The position numbers and the translations under genes are program-made. The notes beneath the pieces are model-generated. The model worked only from the letters and a program-made list of their open reading frames with translations. It did no database searches and had not been told where the DNA came from. 6,185 bases of DNA, taken from positions 1-6,185 of the forward strand of contig JADJVX010000027.1 in the NCBI GenBank assembly GCA_016710385.1, in the 5' to 3' direction. Origin of the DNA: Actinomycetales bacterium. GTDB lineage: Bacteria > Actinomycetota > Actinomycetes > Actinomycetales > Dermatophilaceae. Positions 1 to 5,895 of this stretch are shown in pieces; position 1 is the stretch's first letter, and each line of letters begins with the position of its first letter.

Positions 1-126
1 ACCGACAACCCCGACGGCCTCGGCAACCCGGGCGCCAAGACCGTCTACTTCCATGAGCACACAACGCCCAGCCCGCGGACCGGGTGGCGACAGGGGCGAG
101 GTCTGTCCACGCGCGGCGGTAGCTGA
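1..126 (+). CDS. C-terminal fragment of an unidentified protein
   Basis: Frame 1 is open from the window edge to a TGA at 124-126 and gives a 41-residue tail that begins TDNPDGLGNPGAKTVYFHEH. The first 19 or so residues look like real protein with GC-rich third positions, but I cannot assign a family. After the FHEH stretch the composition becomes Arg/Gly/Ser-rich. A one-base shift near 58-62 would instead give a tail beginning NAQPADRVATGARS and ending at the TAG at 120-122, which reads more naturally. The exact C-terminus is therefore uncertain and may be affected by the same kind of indel seen elsewhere in the window. The gene points toward the minus-strand reductase, so the repeat array lies in a convergent intergenic region. 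Confidence 0.4.
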   Translation, partial: TDNPDGLGNPGAKTVYFHEHTTPSPRTGWRQGRGLSTRGGS

Positions 127-172
127 GTGCTGCCCGGAGGCGACCCCTCGTCCCGATAGCCGGGCGCACCAG

Positions 173-297
173 CTGAGTAGCCCTGAGGACCGGTGCGAAC
201 CGGTGAGGACCGGCGTGGACCGGTGATTCGCCGAGAGAACCCGCGAGAGCCGGTGCGAACCGGTGAGGACCGGTGAGGACCGGCGAGTAGCCGTGAG
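173..297. repeat. 10-bp tandem repeat array, left part
   Basis: Twelve consecutive 10-bp units in strict register (starts at 173, 183, 193 ... 283), plus the first 5 bp of a thirteenth, which the IS element interrupts. The consensus is GTGAGGACCG, with variants GTGCGAACCG, GCGTGGACCG, GCGAGTAGCC and GCGAGAGCCG. Each unit junction contains CCGGT-GAGG-ACCGG, a possible 5-bp stem with a 4-nt loop. A weaker related unit occurs at 153-162. The minus strand reads as a low-complexity Pro/Leu/Thr/Gly/His/Ser peptide only because 30 bp is ten codons. I do not consider it coding. Confidence 0.9.
293..297. repeat. Target-site duplication GTGAG, left copy
   Basis: GTGAG abuts the left end of the IS21 element here and reappears directly after the right end at 2431-2435. 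Removing the element and one copy rebuilds GAGTAGCC-GTGAG-GACCGGTGAG, which also occurs uninterrupted at 2463-2485. GTGAG is also part of the repeat unit, so the match alone could be chance. The exact restoration of 10-bp register argues for a true 5-bp duplication. Confidence 0.7.
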
Positions 298-346
298 TGT
301 CGACGGCGCTTGAAAACTGAGCTGTGACGGCGCTCGAAAAGTGAGC
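298..346. repeat. IS21 left end: terminal IR plus internal repeat
   Basis: The terminal repeat occupies 298-322. An internal 21-bp copy of its inner part (GACGGCGCT-GAAAA-TGAGC pattern) lies at 326-346, exactly 24 bp inward. The right end shows the same pair with the same 24-bp spacing. Paired end repeats of this kind are known as transposase binding sites in IS21 elements. The istA start follows about 20 bp later. Confidence 0.85.
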
Positions 347-365
347 ACTCTTCGACGATTGGAGT

Positions 366-1577
366 GTGATCACCATGGAGGACTGGGCGCTGATCAGGAG
401 GCTGGCCGCCGAGGGTGTGCCGAAGGCCAAGATCGCCAAGAGGTTGGGCCTCGCGAGGAACACGGTCGCCAAGGCTGTGGCCTCGGACGGTCCGCCGAAG
501 TACGAACGCAGGCCGGGGCCGACGTCGTTCACGCCGTACGAGGCGCGGGTGCGTCAGCTGTTGGCGGACACTCCGGACATGCCGGCCACGGTGCTGGCCG
601 AACGTGTCGGGTGGACCGGGTCGATCCGCTGGTTCCGCGATAACGTCAACCGGGTCCGGGCTGACCACCGCCCGATCGATCCAGCCGATCGGCTGACGTG
701 GACGGCCGGGGACGTGGCTCAGTGCGACCTGTGGTTCCCGCCGCGCAAGATCCTGCTCGAGGATGGCTCGCGGACGCTGCTTCCGGTGCTGGTCATGACC
801 TGCGGGTACTCCCGCTACATGCTCGGGCGGATGATCCCGACGCGGAAGACACCGGACCTGCTGCTCGGGACGTGGGACCTGCTCAGTGAGCTGGGTCGGG
901 TGCCGCGCCGGTTGATCTGGGACAACGAGCCTGGCATCGGACGGCGCAAGGTCACCGAACCGGTCGCGGTGTTCGCCGGGACGCTGGCCACGAAGGTGGT
1001 GCTGCTGCCGCCGCGGGACCCGGAGTCCAAGGGCATCGTCGAGCGGCGCAACGGCTTCTTCGAGACTTCCTTCATGCCCGGCCGACACTTTGAGTCCCCG
1101 GCCGACTTCAACGCCCAGTTCACCCACTGGCTGACCACCGCCAACGCGCGGACGGTGCGCACCCTCAAGGCACGGCCGACCGATCTGCTCGCCGCGGACA
1201 AGGAGTCGATGCTGCCCCTACCGCCGGCGGTGCTGCACCTGGGCTGGCGCAACCACGTCCGCCTGGGCCGGGACTACTACGTGCGCGTCGACACCAACGA
1301 CTATTCCGTCGACCCCCGCGCGATAGGCGCCCGGGTCGACGTGGCCGCCGACCTCGACCTCGTGCGGGTTCGTCACGGTAGCCAGCTGGTGGCCGAACAC
1401 CCCCGCCGCTGGGCCCGCGGCATGACCGTCACCGATCCCACGCACGTCGCGACCGCCGCGGCGCTGCGCCAGGACTATCAGCACCCCACGCCAGCGGCGC
1501 CCGAGGCGGACGGGATGGTGCGCGACCTCGCCGACTACGACCGCGCCTTCGGGCTGACAGAGGTGAGTCAGCCATGA
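366..1577 (+). CDS. istA: IS21-family transposase IstA
   Basis: A 403-residue DDE transposase that catalyses cutting and joining of the IS21 ends, with IstB as partner. An N-terminal helix-turn-helix lies at about residues 15-40 (KAKIAKRLGLARNTVAKA). The rve-type catalytic core holds the probable acidic triad D121 (in AQCDLWFPP), D186 (in IWDNEPG) and E226 (in SKGIVERRNGFFE). A C-terminal beta-rich region contains DYYVRVDTNDYSVDP, typical of IstA. The GTG at 366 gives MITMEDWALIRRL, matching the usual IstA start. The ATG at 375 has a GGAG 10 nt upstream and is an alternative. The length is slightly below the roughly 400-500 residues common in the family but all core motifs are present, and no indel was detected. 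The stop overlaps the istB start (ATGA), suggesting translational coupling. Confidence 0.95.
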   Translation: MITMEDWALIRRLAAEGVPKAKIAKRLGLARNTVAKAVASDGPPKYERRPGPTSFTPYEARVRQLLADTPDMPATVLAERVGWTGSIRWFRDNVNRVRADHRPIDPADRLTWTAGDVAQCDLWFPPRKILLEDGSRTLLPVLVMTCGYSRYMLGRMIPTRKTPDLLLGTWDLLSELGRVPRRLIWDNEPGIGRRKVTEPVAVFAGTLATKVVLLPPRDPESKGIVERRNGFFETSFMPGRHFESPADFNAQFTHWLTTANARTVRTLKARPTDLLAADKESMLPLPPAVLHLGWRNHVRLGRDYYVRVDTNDYSVDPRAIGARVDVAADLDLVRVRHGSQLVAEHPRRWARGMTVTDPTHVATAAALRQDYQHPTPAAPEADGMVRDLADYDRAFGLTEVSQP

Positions 1578-2377
1578 CACCCAAGCCCACCGCCGGGAGC
1601 GAGTCGCTCAAGCAGATCACCCCCACCTGGCCGCCGCGCTGAAGGCACCGCGGATCACCGAGGCCGCCGCCCGCCTGGCTGACCACGCCCGCGACACAGG
1701 GTGGACCCACGAGGACTACCTGGCCGCGGTCCTGGAACGCGAGGTCGCCGCCCGCAACGCCTCCGGCGCCCGGCTACGCATCCGCGCCGCCGGCTTCGGC
1801 GCGGTCAAGACCCTGGACGACTTCAACTTCGACCACCAACCCGCAGCCCGCACCCCGGTCCAGGCCCTGGCCTCGGGTGCCTACCTGGCCGAGCACCGCA
1901 ACGTCGTCCTCCTCGGCCCGCCGGGCACGGGCAAGACGCACCTGGCCACCGCCCTGGGCGTTGCCGCCGCCCGCCAAGGACACCGGGTGCTGTTCGCCAC
2001 CGCCACCGACTGGGTCACCCGCCTGACCGAGGCCCACGACCGCGGCCGCCTCCCGACCGAGCTGACCCGCCTGCGACGGTACGGGCTGATCATCGTCGAC
2101 GAGGTCGGCTACCTGCCCTTCGCCCAGGACGCCGCCAACCTCTTCTTCCAGCTCGTCTCCTCCCGGTACGAGCACGCCTCGCTGATCCTCACCAGCAACC
2201 TCGCGTTCAGCTCCTGGGCCGGCGTCTTCGGCGACCAAGTCGTCGCCGCCGCGATGATCGACCGCATCGTCCACCACGCCGACGTCATCGCCCCCCAAAG
2301 GCGCCTCCTACCGGCTACGCGACCGCGGCGTCGACACCCTGCCCAGCATCAAAGCCGAGCAAGAATCCCTAAACTGA
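1574..2377 (+). pseudogene. istB: IS21 helper ATPase IstB, two frameshifts
   Basis: IstB is an AAA+/DnaA-like ATPase that assists IstA in target selection and strand transfer. The ATG at 1574 opens MTPKPTAGSESLKQIT and then runs into a TGA at 1640-1642, because one C seems to be missing from the C-run at 1620-1624. The next frame continues as HLAAALKAPRITEAAARLAD and carries Walker A (GPPGTGKTH), Walker B (LIIVDEVGYL) and the sensor stretch LILTSNLAFSSW. An extra C in the 6-C run at 2291-2296 breaks the frame again. The restored end is KGASYRLRDRGVDTLPSIKAEQESLN with TGA at 2375-2377. Corrected length is about 267 residues, normal for IstB. The two indels compensate (minus one, plus one) and both lie in C-runs, so sequencing error is likelier than inactivation. 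Confidence 0.88.
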
Positions 2378-2381
2378 AACC

Positions 2382-2430
2382 GCTCACTCTTCGACCGCCG
2401 AAAGTGCTCACTCTTCGAGCGCCGTCGACA
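2382..2430. repeat. IS21 right end: terminal IR plus internal repeat
   Basis: The terminal inverted repeat is at 2406-2430 and ends in CGCCGTCGACA. The internal copy (GCTCACTCTTCGACCGCCG) is at 2382-2400, again offset by 24 bp. It begins 5 bp after the istB stop. The end is followed directly by GTGAG, the right copy of the target duplication. Confidence 0.85.
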
Positions 2431-2600
2431 GTGAGGACCGGTGAGAACAGGTGTGGACCGGCGAGTAGCCGTGAGGACCGGTGAGAACCGGTGTGGACCG
2501 GTGTGGACCGGCGAGTAGCCGTGAGGACCGGTGAGGACCGATGAGCACCGGTGATTAGCAGTGAGAACCCGCGAGAGCCGGTGAGGACCGGTGAGTACCC
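2431..2600. repeat. 10-bp tandem repeat array, right part
   Basis: Seventeen 10-bp units in perfect register (2431, 2441 ... 2591), consensus GTGAGGACCG, ending where the pattern breaks at GCTGGCAAGC. Higher-order structure is visible. GCGAGTAGCC followed by GTGAGGACCG recurs at 2461 and 2511. The module at 2551-2580 (GTGATTAGCA, GTGAGAACCC, GCGAGAGCCG) matches 223-252 in the left part. With the left part there are about 29 units, roughly 290 bp before the IS insertion. The first 5 bp double as the right target duplication. Confidence 0.92.
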
Positions 2601-2658
2601 GCTGGCAAGCGCCGGCCACTGCTGGGGCGAGGCGCTATGTGCCGGGTGCCACGGAACA

Positions 2659-2698
2659 CAGCCGGGGTATGCCGTGCGTACACGGCATACCCCGGCTG
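2659..2698 (-). terminator. Long perfect hairpin after the reductase gene
   Basis: An 18-bp perfect inverted repeat: left arm 2659-2676, right arm 2681-2698, loop CGTA. The core of the arm is GCCGGGGTATGCCGTG. It lies about 40 nt past the stop of the minus-strand reductase, where a terminator is expected. No clear T-tract follows, as is common for actinobacterial hairpin terminators. A smaller hairpin (CGGTCG/CGACCG, 2712-2728) sits between it and the stop codon. The stem shares GGGTATGCCG with the hairpin at 3985-4027. Confidence 0.75.
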
Positions 2699-2736
2699 GT
2701 GTGGTCTGGAGCGGTCGGTAGGCGACCGGCCCCTGA

Positions 2737-3792
2737 TCAGGGAACCAGACGCGTCGGGGGCGGCCATTCGGCCGGGGCCGCGGGGAAGTAGCCCTCGACG
2801 TGGATGAGGTCGGGGTCGGCGCCGAGTTCGAGCGCGCGAGCCTTGCATGCCTCGACGAAGTCCGGGTTGCCGGCAATGAAGACACTGTGACCGGCCAGTG
2901 ACGGGAACACCTGGTCGAGCATCGCCGGGATGCGGCCGGCCTTGGCACCCTCGGGAGCCTCGCCACCGGTGTACGTCGGCACGAAGCTGAACTTGCGGTG
3001 CTTCTTCTCCCACCACGCCATGAGACCGCGGTCGAACACATCGGCCTGGCTGCGGGCCGAGAAGACGGAGGGTGACGCCGTACTTCTGAACCCGCGGCGC
3101 AGCGCCCCATCGGTGAGGCCGAGGATCGGGGCCAGGCCCGAGCCAGAGGCCAGGCACACGACCGGCGTTTCGACGGAAGGATCGCCGACGAAGGTGCCAT
3201 AGGGACCGGAGAGCAGCACCTGGTCTCCGACACTGAGCTTGTCGTGCACCCAGCCGCTCGTGGCCCCGCCCGCGACCTTGGTGATCAGCAGGTGGATCTC
3301 GCCGTCGGGACGGGGAGCGTTGGCGATCGAGTAGGAACGCGGCGGCGCGCCCTCGGCCTGGTTGCCGAACATGACGTACTGCCCCGGCCAGTAGCGCAGG
3401 TTTTCGCCGAGCGGACGCAACTGCACCTCGAGCATCGACGGAGTGCGCCGGATGAGGTCGGTGACGACGAACGGGACGTTCTCGCGCGGCGGGTAGAGCT
3501 TCTGCAGCGCGTCGACGGTGCCGAACTCGATGTCGAGCGAGTTGGTCAGCGGCTTGGCCATGCACATCAGGCCATAGCCCTCGGCGCGGTCGGCCTGGCT
3601 GAGCGCCATGTCCAGGACCATGCCCTGGTCGAAGGAGCCGTCGAGGACCTTGGTCTTGCATTCGCCACAGGCGCCCGCACGGCAGTTGTTCGGCATCATG
3701 TAGCCGGCCTTTTCCAAGGCGGTGAGCACCGTGTCGCCGGCTTCGCAAGGAACCTCGTGCCCGGAGGGCTGGAGGCGGATTGTCGCTGTCAT
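2737..3792 (-). CDS. [2Fe-2S] ferredoxin/FAD/NAD(P)H oxygenase reductase
   Basis: A cytosolic electron-transfer subunit of 351 residues that moves electrons from NAD(P)H via FAD and [2Fe-2S] to an oxygenase. The N-terminal plant-type ferredoxin domain (about 1-92) has cluster cysteines C37-x4-C42-x2-C45 and C77. The FAD domain has RSYSIANAP (152-160) and GPYGTF (196-201). The NAD-binding domain has LASGSGLAP (214-222) and a C-terminal GNPDF...HVEGYFPA. This order matches phenol hydroxylase, XylA and propane monooxygenase reductases. Residues about 236-241 (RSTASP) look scrambled. Adding a base near 3086 and removing one near 3067 gives RKYGVTLVFSARSQ, the expected strand, so a compensating indel pair is likely. 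A modest AGGGA precedes the ATG at 3792. The adjacent diiron protein gene upstream is the probable partner. Confidence 0.9.
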   Translation of the reverse strand: MTATIRLQPSGHEVPCEAGDTVLTALEKAGYMMPNNCRAGACGECKTKVLDGSFDQGMVLDMALSQADRAEGYGLMCMAKPLTNSLDIEFGTVDALQKLYPPRENVPFVVTDLIRRTPSMLEVQLRPLGENLRYWPGQYVMFGNQAEGAPPRSYSIANAPRPDGEIHLLITKVAGGATSGWVHDKLSVGDQVLLSGPYGTFVGDPSVETPVVCLASGSGLAPILGLTDGALRRGFRSTASPSVFSARSQADVFDRGLMAWWEKKHRKFSFVPTYTGGEAPEGAKAGRIPAMLDQVFPSLAGHSVFIAGNPDFVEACKARALELGADPDLIHVEGYFPAAPAEWPPPTRLVP

Positions 3793-3822
3793 GGTCCCTA
3801 TCTTCGTGGTCGAGGTTCGGCG

Positions 3823-3877
3823 GTCGAGCGGGTGTCGAGCGGGTGTCGAGCCGATGTCAATCGAATGTCAATCGGGT
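3823..3877 (-). promoter_or_regulatory. Five 11-bp direct repeats upstream of the reductase
   Basis: Five head-to-tail 11-bp units in exact register: GTCGAGCGGGT at 3823 and 3834, GTCGAGCCGAT at 3845, GTCAATCGAAT at 3856 and GTCAATCGGGT at 3867. Every unit keeps the frame GTC-A-C--T. They lie 31-85 bp upstream of the reductase ATG (3792). About one helical turn per unit means all copies face the same side of the DNA, as in operators bound by tandem monomers (11-bp direct repeats are known for OmpR/PhoB-type regulators). The binding protein is not identified. Confidence 0.55.
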
Positions 3878-3984
3878 TGCGACTCAACCGAATGGGCCGC
3901 TACCGCGCAAGGGGCGAGTGACCGTGAAACTCGCCACTCAGAGCGCTAGAACGGGTGGAACACAGTGGAAATGCCGGAACAGAC

Positions 3985-4027
3985 CGAAGGGGTATGCCGG
4001 GTGGGTGAGACCGCGGCATACCCTTCG
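3985..4027 (-). terminator. Hairpin after the diiron oxygenase gene
   Basis: Left arm 3985-3999 (CGAAGGGGTATGCCG) pairs with right arm 4014-4027 (CGGCATACCCTTCG) with a single bulged G. GGT/ACC in the loop may extend the stem. It begins about 44 nt after the stop of the minus-strand oxygenase gene, so it probably ends that transcript or reduces read-through into the reductase. It shares the stem word GGGTATGCCG with the hairpin after the reductase. I see no gene in the rest of the 3793-4070 gap. Confidence 0.65.
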
Positions 4028-4070
4028 TGCGTTGTCGATCAGAACCGATCACGCGCCAATCAGCGCTGGA

Positions 4071-5092
4071 TCAGAACACCGGAATGATGTCGTCCATGTC
4101 GATGTCGCTGATCTCTTCGCCGGTGATGCCGACCTCGGGGATCGCGGGGAAGGGGATGTTGTAGCGGTCGAGCACGCCCTTGAGGTTGAGCATGGCCGAA
4201 CGCCAGTTTTCCTTCTTCTGCTCGTACTCGGGAATGAAGAAGCCAGCCGCACGTGCGATGGCCTCGCCCTCGCGCTGAGCCGGGATGAAGTCCTCGGGGA
4301 GGTCCCAGAACTCCATCGGCGGCTCGAAGAGCACGGCCGAGAGGAACAGGTAGCCGGCGCGGATCTGCTTGGTGATGAGGCTGCGCTCGGACACGTCCAG
4401 CTTCGGGTAGTCGCGCTCCATGAGCGACATGCAGATCGCCATGTGACGGCCCTCGTCGCGGCCGATGTTGCGGAAGGCGGCCTGGTACACAGGCTCCTTC
4501 GCGCCGGCGGCCATCTGGTGGAAGATCGTCGCAGCGGCGATCTCGCCCATGAGGAAGGACGAGAAGAGGATGGCCAGCGAGTAGCGCGGGACAGCCTTCT
4601 TGTAGCCACTCCAGTAGCGGCCGCCGTTGAAGTACAGCCACTTGGTGTTCTTCTGGAGGCGCTTGCCGAGCTCGGTCTTGGGCCTCGTAGGTCAGCGGGT
4701 CCGGGTGCTCGAGCAGCTTGGTGATGAACAGGCCACACATCTGCTCGTGCATCTGCTCGTCACGGGTCACCGAGAAGAAGCACCGACGGACGGCGTCCTC
4801 TTCGTGGACCTCGTAGGTCTTGATGAGCCTCGGCAAACACCGGCGGGGCGGATGCGTCGAAGACCGACAGCAGCGTCCACCAGTACGCGATCGCCGCGCT
4901 GCTCCCACGTGTAGGAGCTCGGGTCAAGGTGTCCCAGGGGAGCTTCAGCGGGTCCCACTGGTCACGTTGGGAAGAGGCCCAGATCTCTTCCATCTTGGCC
5001 GTCTCCCGGTGCCAGCTCAACGGGTAAACGTTGGGCTGCTCGGTCTCCGGCGGCATCTCCATGCTTCCTGCGAAGCGCTCTTTGCTGCTCAT
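4071..5092 (-). pseudogene. R2/ferritin-like diiron oxygenase, frameshifted as sequenced
   Basis: Joining three minus-strand frames gives a protein of about 339 residues, from MSSKERFAGSMEMPPETEQP (ATG 5092) to DMDDIIPVF (stop 4071). It shows the carboxylate/histidine diiron pattern of the ribonucleotide-reductase-like superfamily: probable ligands D79, E112-x2-H115 (VTRDEQMHEQM), E183 (FLMGEIAAATIF) and E213-x2-H216 (GRDEGRHMA). No extra helix-F histidine of the AurF type is visible. Apparent indels: a missing base near 4929 offset by an extra one near 4896, another near 4830 (reaches LIKTYEVHEEDAVRR) and an extra C near 4681 (reaches KTELGKRLQKNTKW). Conservation on both sides of every break favours sequencing error over decay. 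With the downstream reductase it likely forms a two-component oxygenase. Substrate unknown; a desaturase or ligand-binding oxidase role is also possible. Confidence 0.75.
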
Positions 5093-5128
5093 AGGCCCGA
5101 GAGTAGATGTCGCAACCTAGATTGTCTA
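5093..5128 (-). promoter_or_regulatory. Promoter of the diiron gene, probably leaderless
   Basis: On the minus strand TAGACA (5123-5128, like TTGACA) and TACTCT (5100-5105, TANNNT type) are spaced by exactly 17 bp. Only 7 nt separate the -10 hexamer from the ATG at 5092, so transcription should start at or next to the start codon. No Shine-Dalgarno-like sequence precedes the ATG (TCTCGGGCCT). Both points suggest a leaderless mRNA, which is common in actinobacteria. Confidence 0.5.
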
Positions 5129-5131
5129 GGT
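5115..5131. promoter_or_regulatory. 17-bp palindromic operator over the -35 region
   Basis: ACCTAGATTGTCTAGGT is a perfect inverted repeat with 7-bp arms and a 3-bp centre. It covers the proposed -35 element of the diiron gene, so a bound dimer would block RNA polymerase. Size and symmetry fit MarR-family operators and a MarR gene lies just upstream. Binding by that protein is an inference. Confidence 0.6.
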
Positions 5132-5161
5132 CTTGACTACCTGGGTGCTCGGCCTCACACT

Positions 5162-5173
5162 GACCGATCGGTC
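5162..5173. promoter_or_regulatory. 12-bp perfect palindrome GACCGATCGGTC
   Basis: A perfect 12-bp palindrome about 70 bp upstream of the diiron gene start. GACCGATCGGTC resembles operator cores of TetR-family repressors, but no TetR gene is in the window. It may be a second control site for this promoter or chance symmetry in GC-rich DNA. Confidence 0.35.
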
Positions 5174-5197
5174 GGGAAAGGTGCGACCGACTGAATC

Positions 5198-5224
5198 ACC
5201 CCTTGAGGTGCCCTCCGAAGGGGT
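5198..5224 (-). terminator. Hairpin after the marR-like gene
   Basis: ACCCCTT (5198-5204) pairs with AAGGGGT (5218-5224), and GAGG/CCTC pair inside, giving an 11-bp stem with a 2-nt bulge and a 3-nt loop. It lies about 20 nt past the stop of the minus-strand MarR-family gene and before the next promoter, so it likely ends that transcript. Confidence 0.55.
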
Positions 5225-5244
5225 CTACCCAGAGCCGCTCGGGG

Positions 5245-5740
5245 CTACTCGGTGCGACCGCGCAACAGCCGCCGCATGAGCTCGACGAACTGCTCCAGGT
5301 CGGGTCCCAGCCGCGCGAAGAACGCGGTTTCGACATCGTTCTCCCGCCCGTATGCCGCCGCGAGACGCTCCTCGCCGGTGGCGGTGAGGCGCACGGTCAC
5401 CAGTCGCCGGTCGGCCGATTCGCGGTGTCGCTCGACCAGGCCGTCGCGTTCGAGGGTGTTGAGGACGCTCGACAGGCCGCTCGCGACAGGCCCGAGTAGC
5501 GGGCGATCTCCCCGCGGCTCCATCTCAGCGGCGACCCATACGCAAAACACCCGGAAACCCGCCATGCTCCACCCGGCCTCGCGGTGCACCTGGGATTCGA
5601 GCCGGTGGACCAACATCGTCGACAGGCGCACGAGGTTGAAGGATGCGCGCAGGGCGAGCAAGTCTGCGTCAGGGTGGGTCGTGGCGACCTTGCTGGGCTG
5701 CGGCGGACTCGAACCCGTCCGACGAGCCTGGGTTGATCAT
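5245..5740 (-). CDS. MarR-family transcriptional regulator
   Basis: A winged-helix regulator that probably binds a palindromic operator as a dimer and releases it on ligand binding. The open frame 5661-5245 has only a TTG start, but a better N-terminus begins at ATG 5740 (MINPGSSDGFESAAAQ) and joins the main frame if one base is corrected near 5670-5676. The core reads LLALRASFNLVRLSTMLVHR. An extra base at 5510-5513 and a missing one near 5476 scramble the recognition region. Corrected, it gives EPREIARYSGLSRAALSSVL followed by NTLERDGLVERHRESADRR, a textbook MarR helix-turn-helix and wing. Corrected length of about 165 residues is normal. The gene lies directly upstream of the diiron oxygenase on the same strand with a hairpin between. 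It is the best candidate to control the ACCTAGATTGTCTAGGT site and sense a substrate or product. MarR assignment is secure; target and ligand are inferred. Confidence 0.88.
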
Positions 5741-5759
5741 CACAACTCACATGATGTCA
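5734..5759. promoter_or_regulatory. Imperfect dyad at the marR-like start
   Basis: TGATCATCA and TGATGTCA form an imperfect inverted repeat (one bulge, 9-bp centre) that overlaps the proposed ATG at 5740. Its position would allow autorepression, common for MarR genes. It differs in sequence from the 17-bp palindrome at 5115-5131, which weakens the case for the same protein binding both. Confidence 0.3.
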
Positions 5760-5895
5760 CCCTCGACGATCCCTGCTCAGATCACGTCCCGACTTGGGCC
5801 CGGACTGTCCTGGTTCCACACGCATTCCGGTATGCCGTCAGGCTTGGAGGTGGCGACCGGAGGCCGAGGCGAAGGCATGGAGAGGTCCGAGAGTC

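Larger units (their letters stand above)
298..2430 (+). mobile_element. IS21-family insertion sequence, 2133 bp
   Basis: A complete element bounded by imperfect 25-bp terminal inverted repeats that start 5'-TGTCGACGGCGCT and match at 22 of 25 positions. It carries istA (DDE transposase) and istB (AAA+ helper ATPase) in the usual order, joined by an ATGA overlap. Length, gene order, TG...CA ends and multiple internal end repeats all fit IS21. It sits inside the 10-bp repeat array with a 5-bp GTGAG duplication on both flanks. As sequenced istB is frameshifted twice, so the copy may be non-autonomous, or the indels may be sequencing errors. I do not assign a named IS. Confidence 0.93.

Noticed and set aside
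45..1127. Long minus-strand ORF (360 codons) across the repeat array and istA
   Set aside because: It is antisense to a clear IstA with intact motifs, and its product is Arg/Pro-rich with repeat-derived peptide; a GC-bias shadow.
1615..2300. Programmed frameshifting in istB
   Set aside because: IS21 elements are not known to need it. The shifts sit at plain C-runs with no slippery heptamer or pseudoknot, and similar indels hit unrelated genes.
173..2600. CRISPR array
   Set aside because: Units are 10 bp and contiguous with no unique spacers, and no cas genes are present.
2308..2619. Minus-strand ORF with a TGPH/SPVLT decapeptide repeat as a possible repeat protein
   Set aside because: The peptide periodicity follows directly from the 10-bp DNA repeat (30 bp = 10 codons), no ribosome site is visible, and it runs into the IS end.
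2731..2742. Palindrome CCCTGATCAGGG over the reductase stop codon as an operator
   Set aside because: Short and located at a gene end; more simply chance symmetry around a TGATCA word.
3780..4724. Plus-strand ORF of 314 codons over the diiron gene
   Set aside because: It is antisense to the conserved EQMH/EGRH diiron sequence and has no recognisable domain or ribosome site.
5162..5173. TetR operator as a firm call
   Set aside because: No TetR gene in the window and GC-rich DNA readily yields such palindromes; kept only as a low-confidence site.
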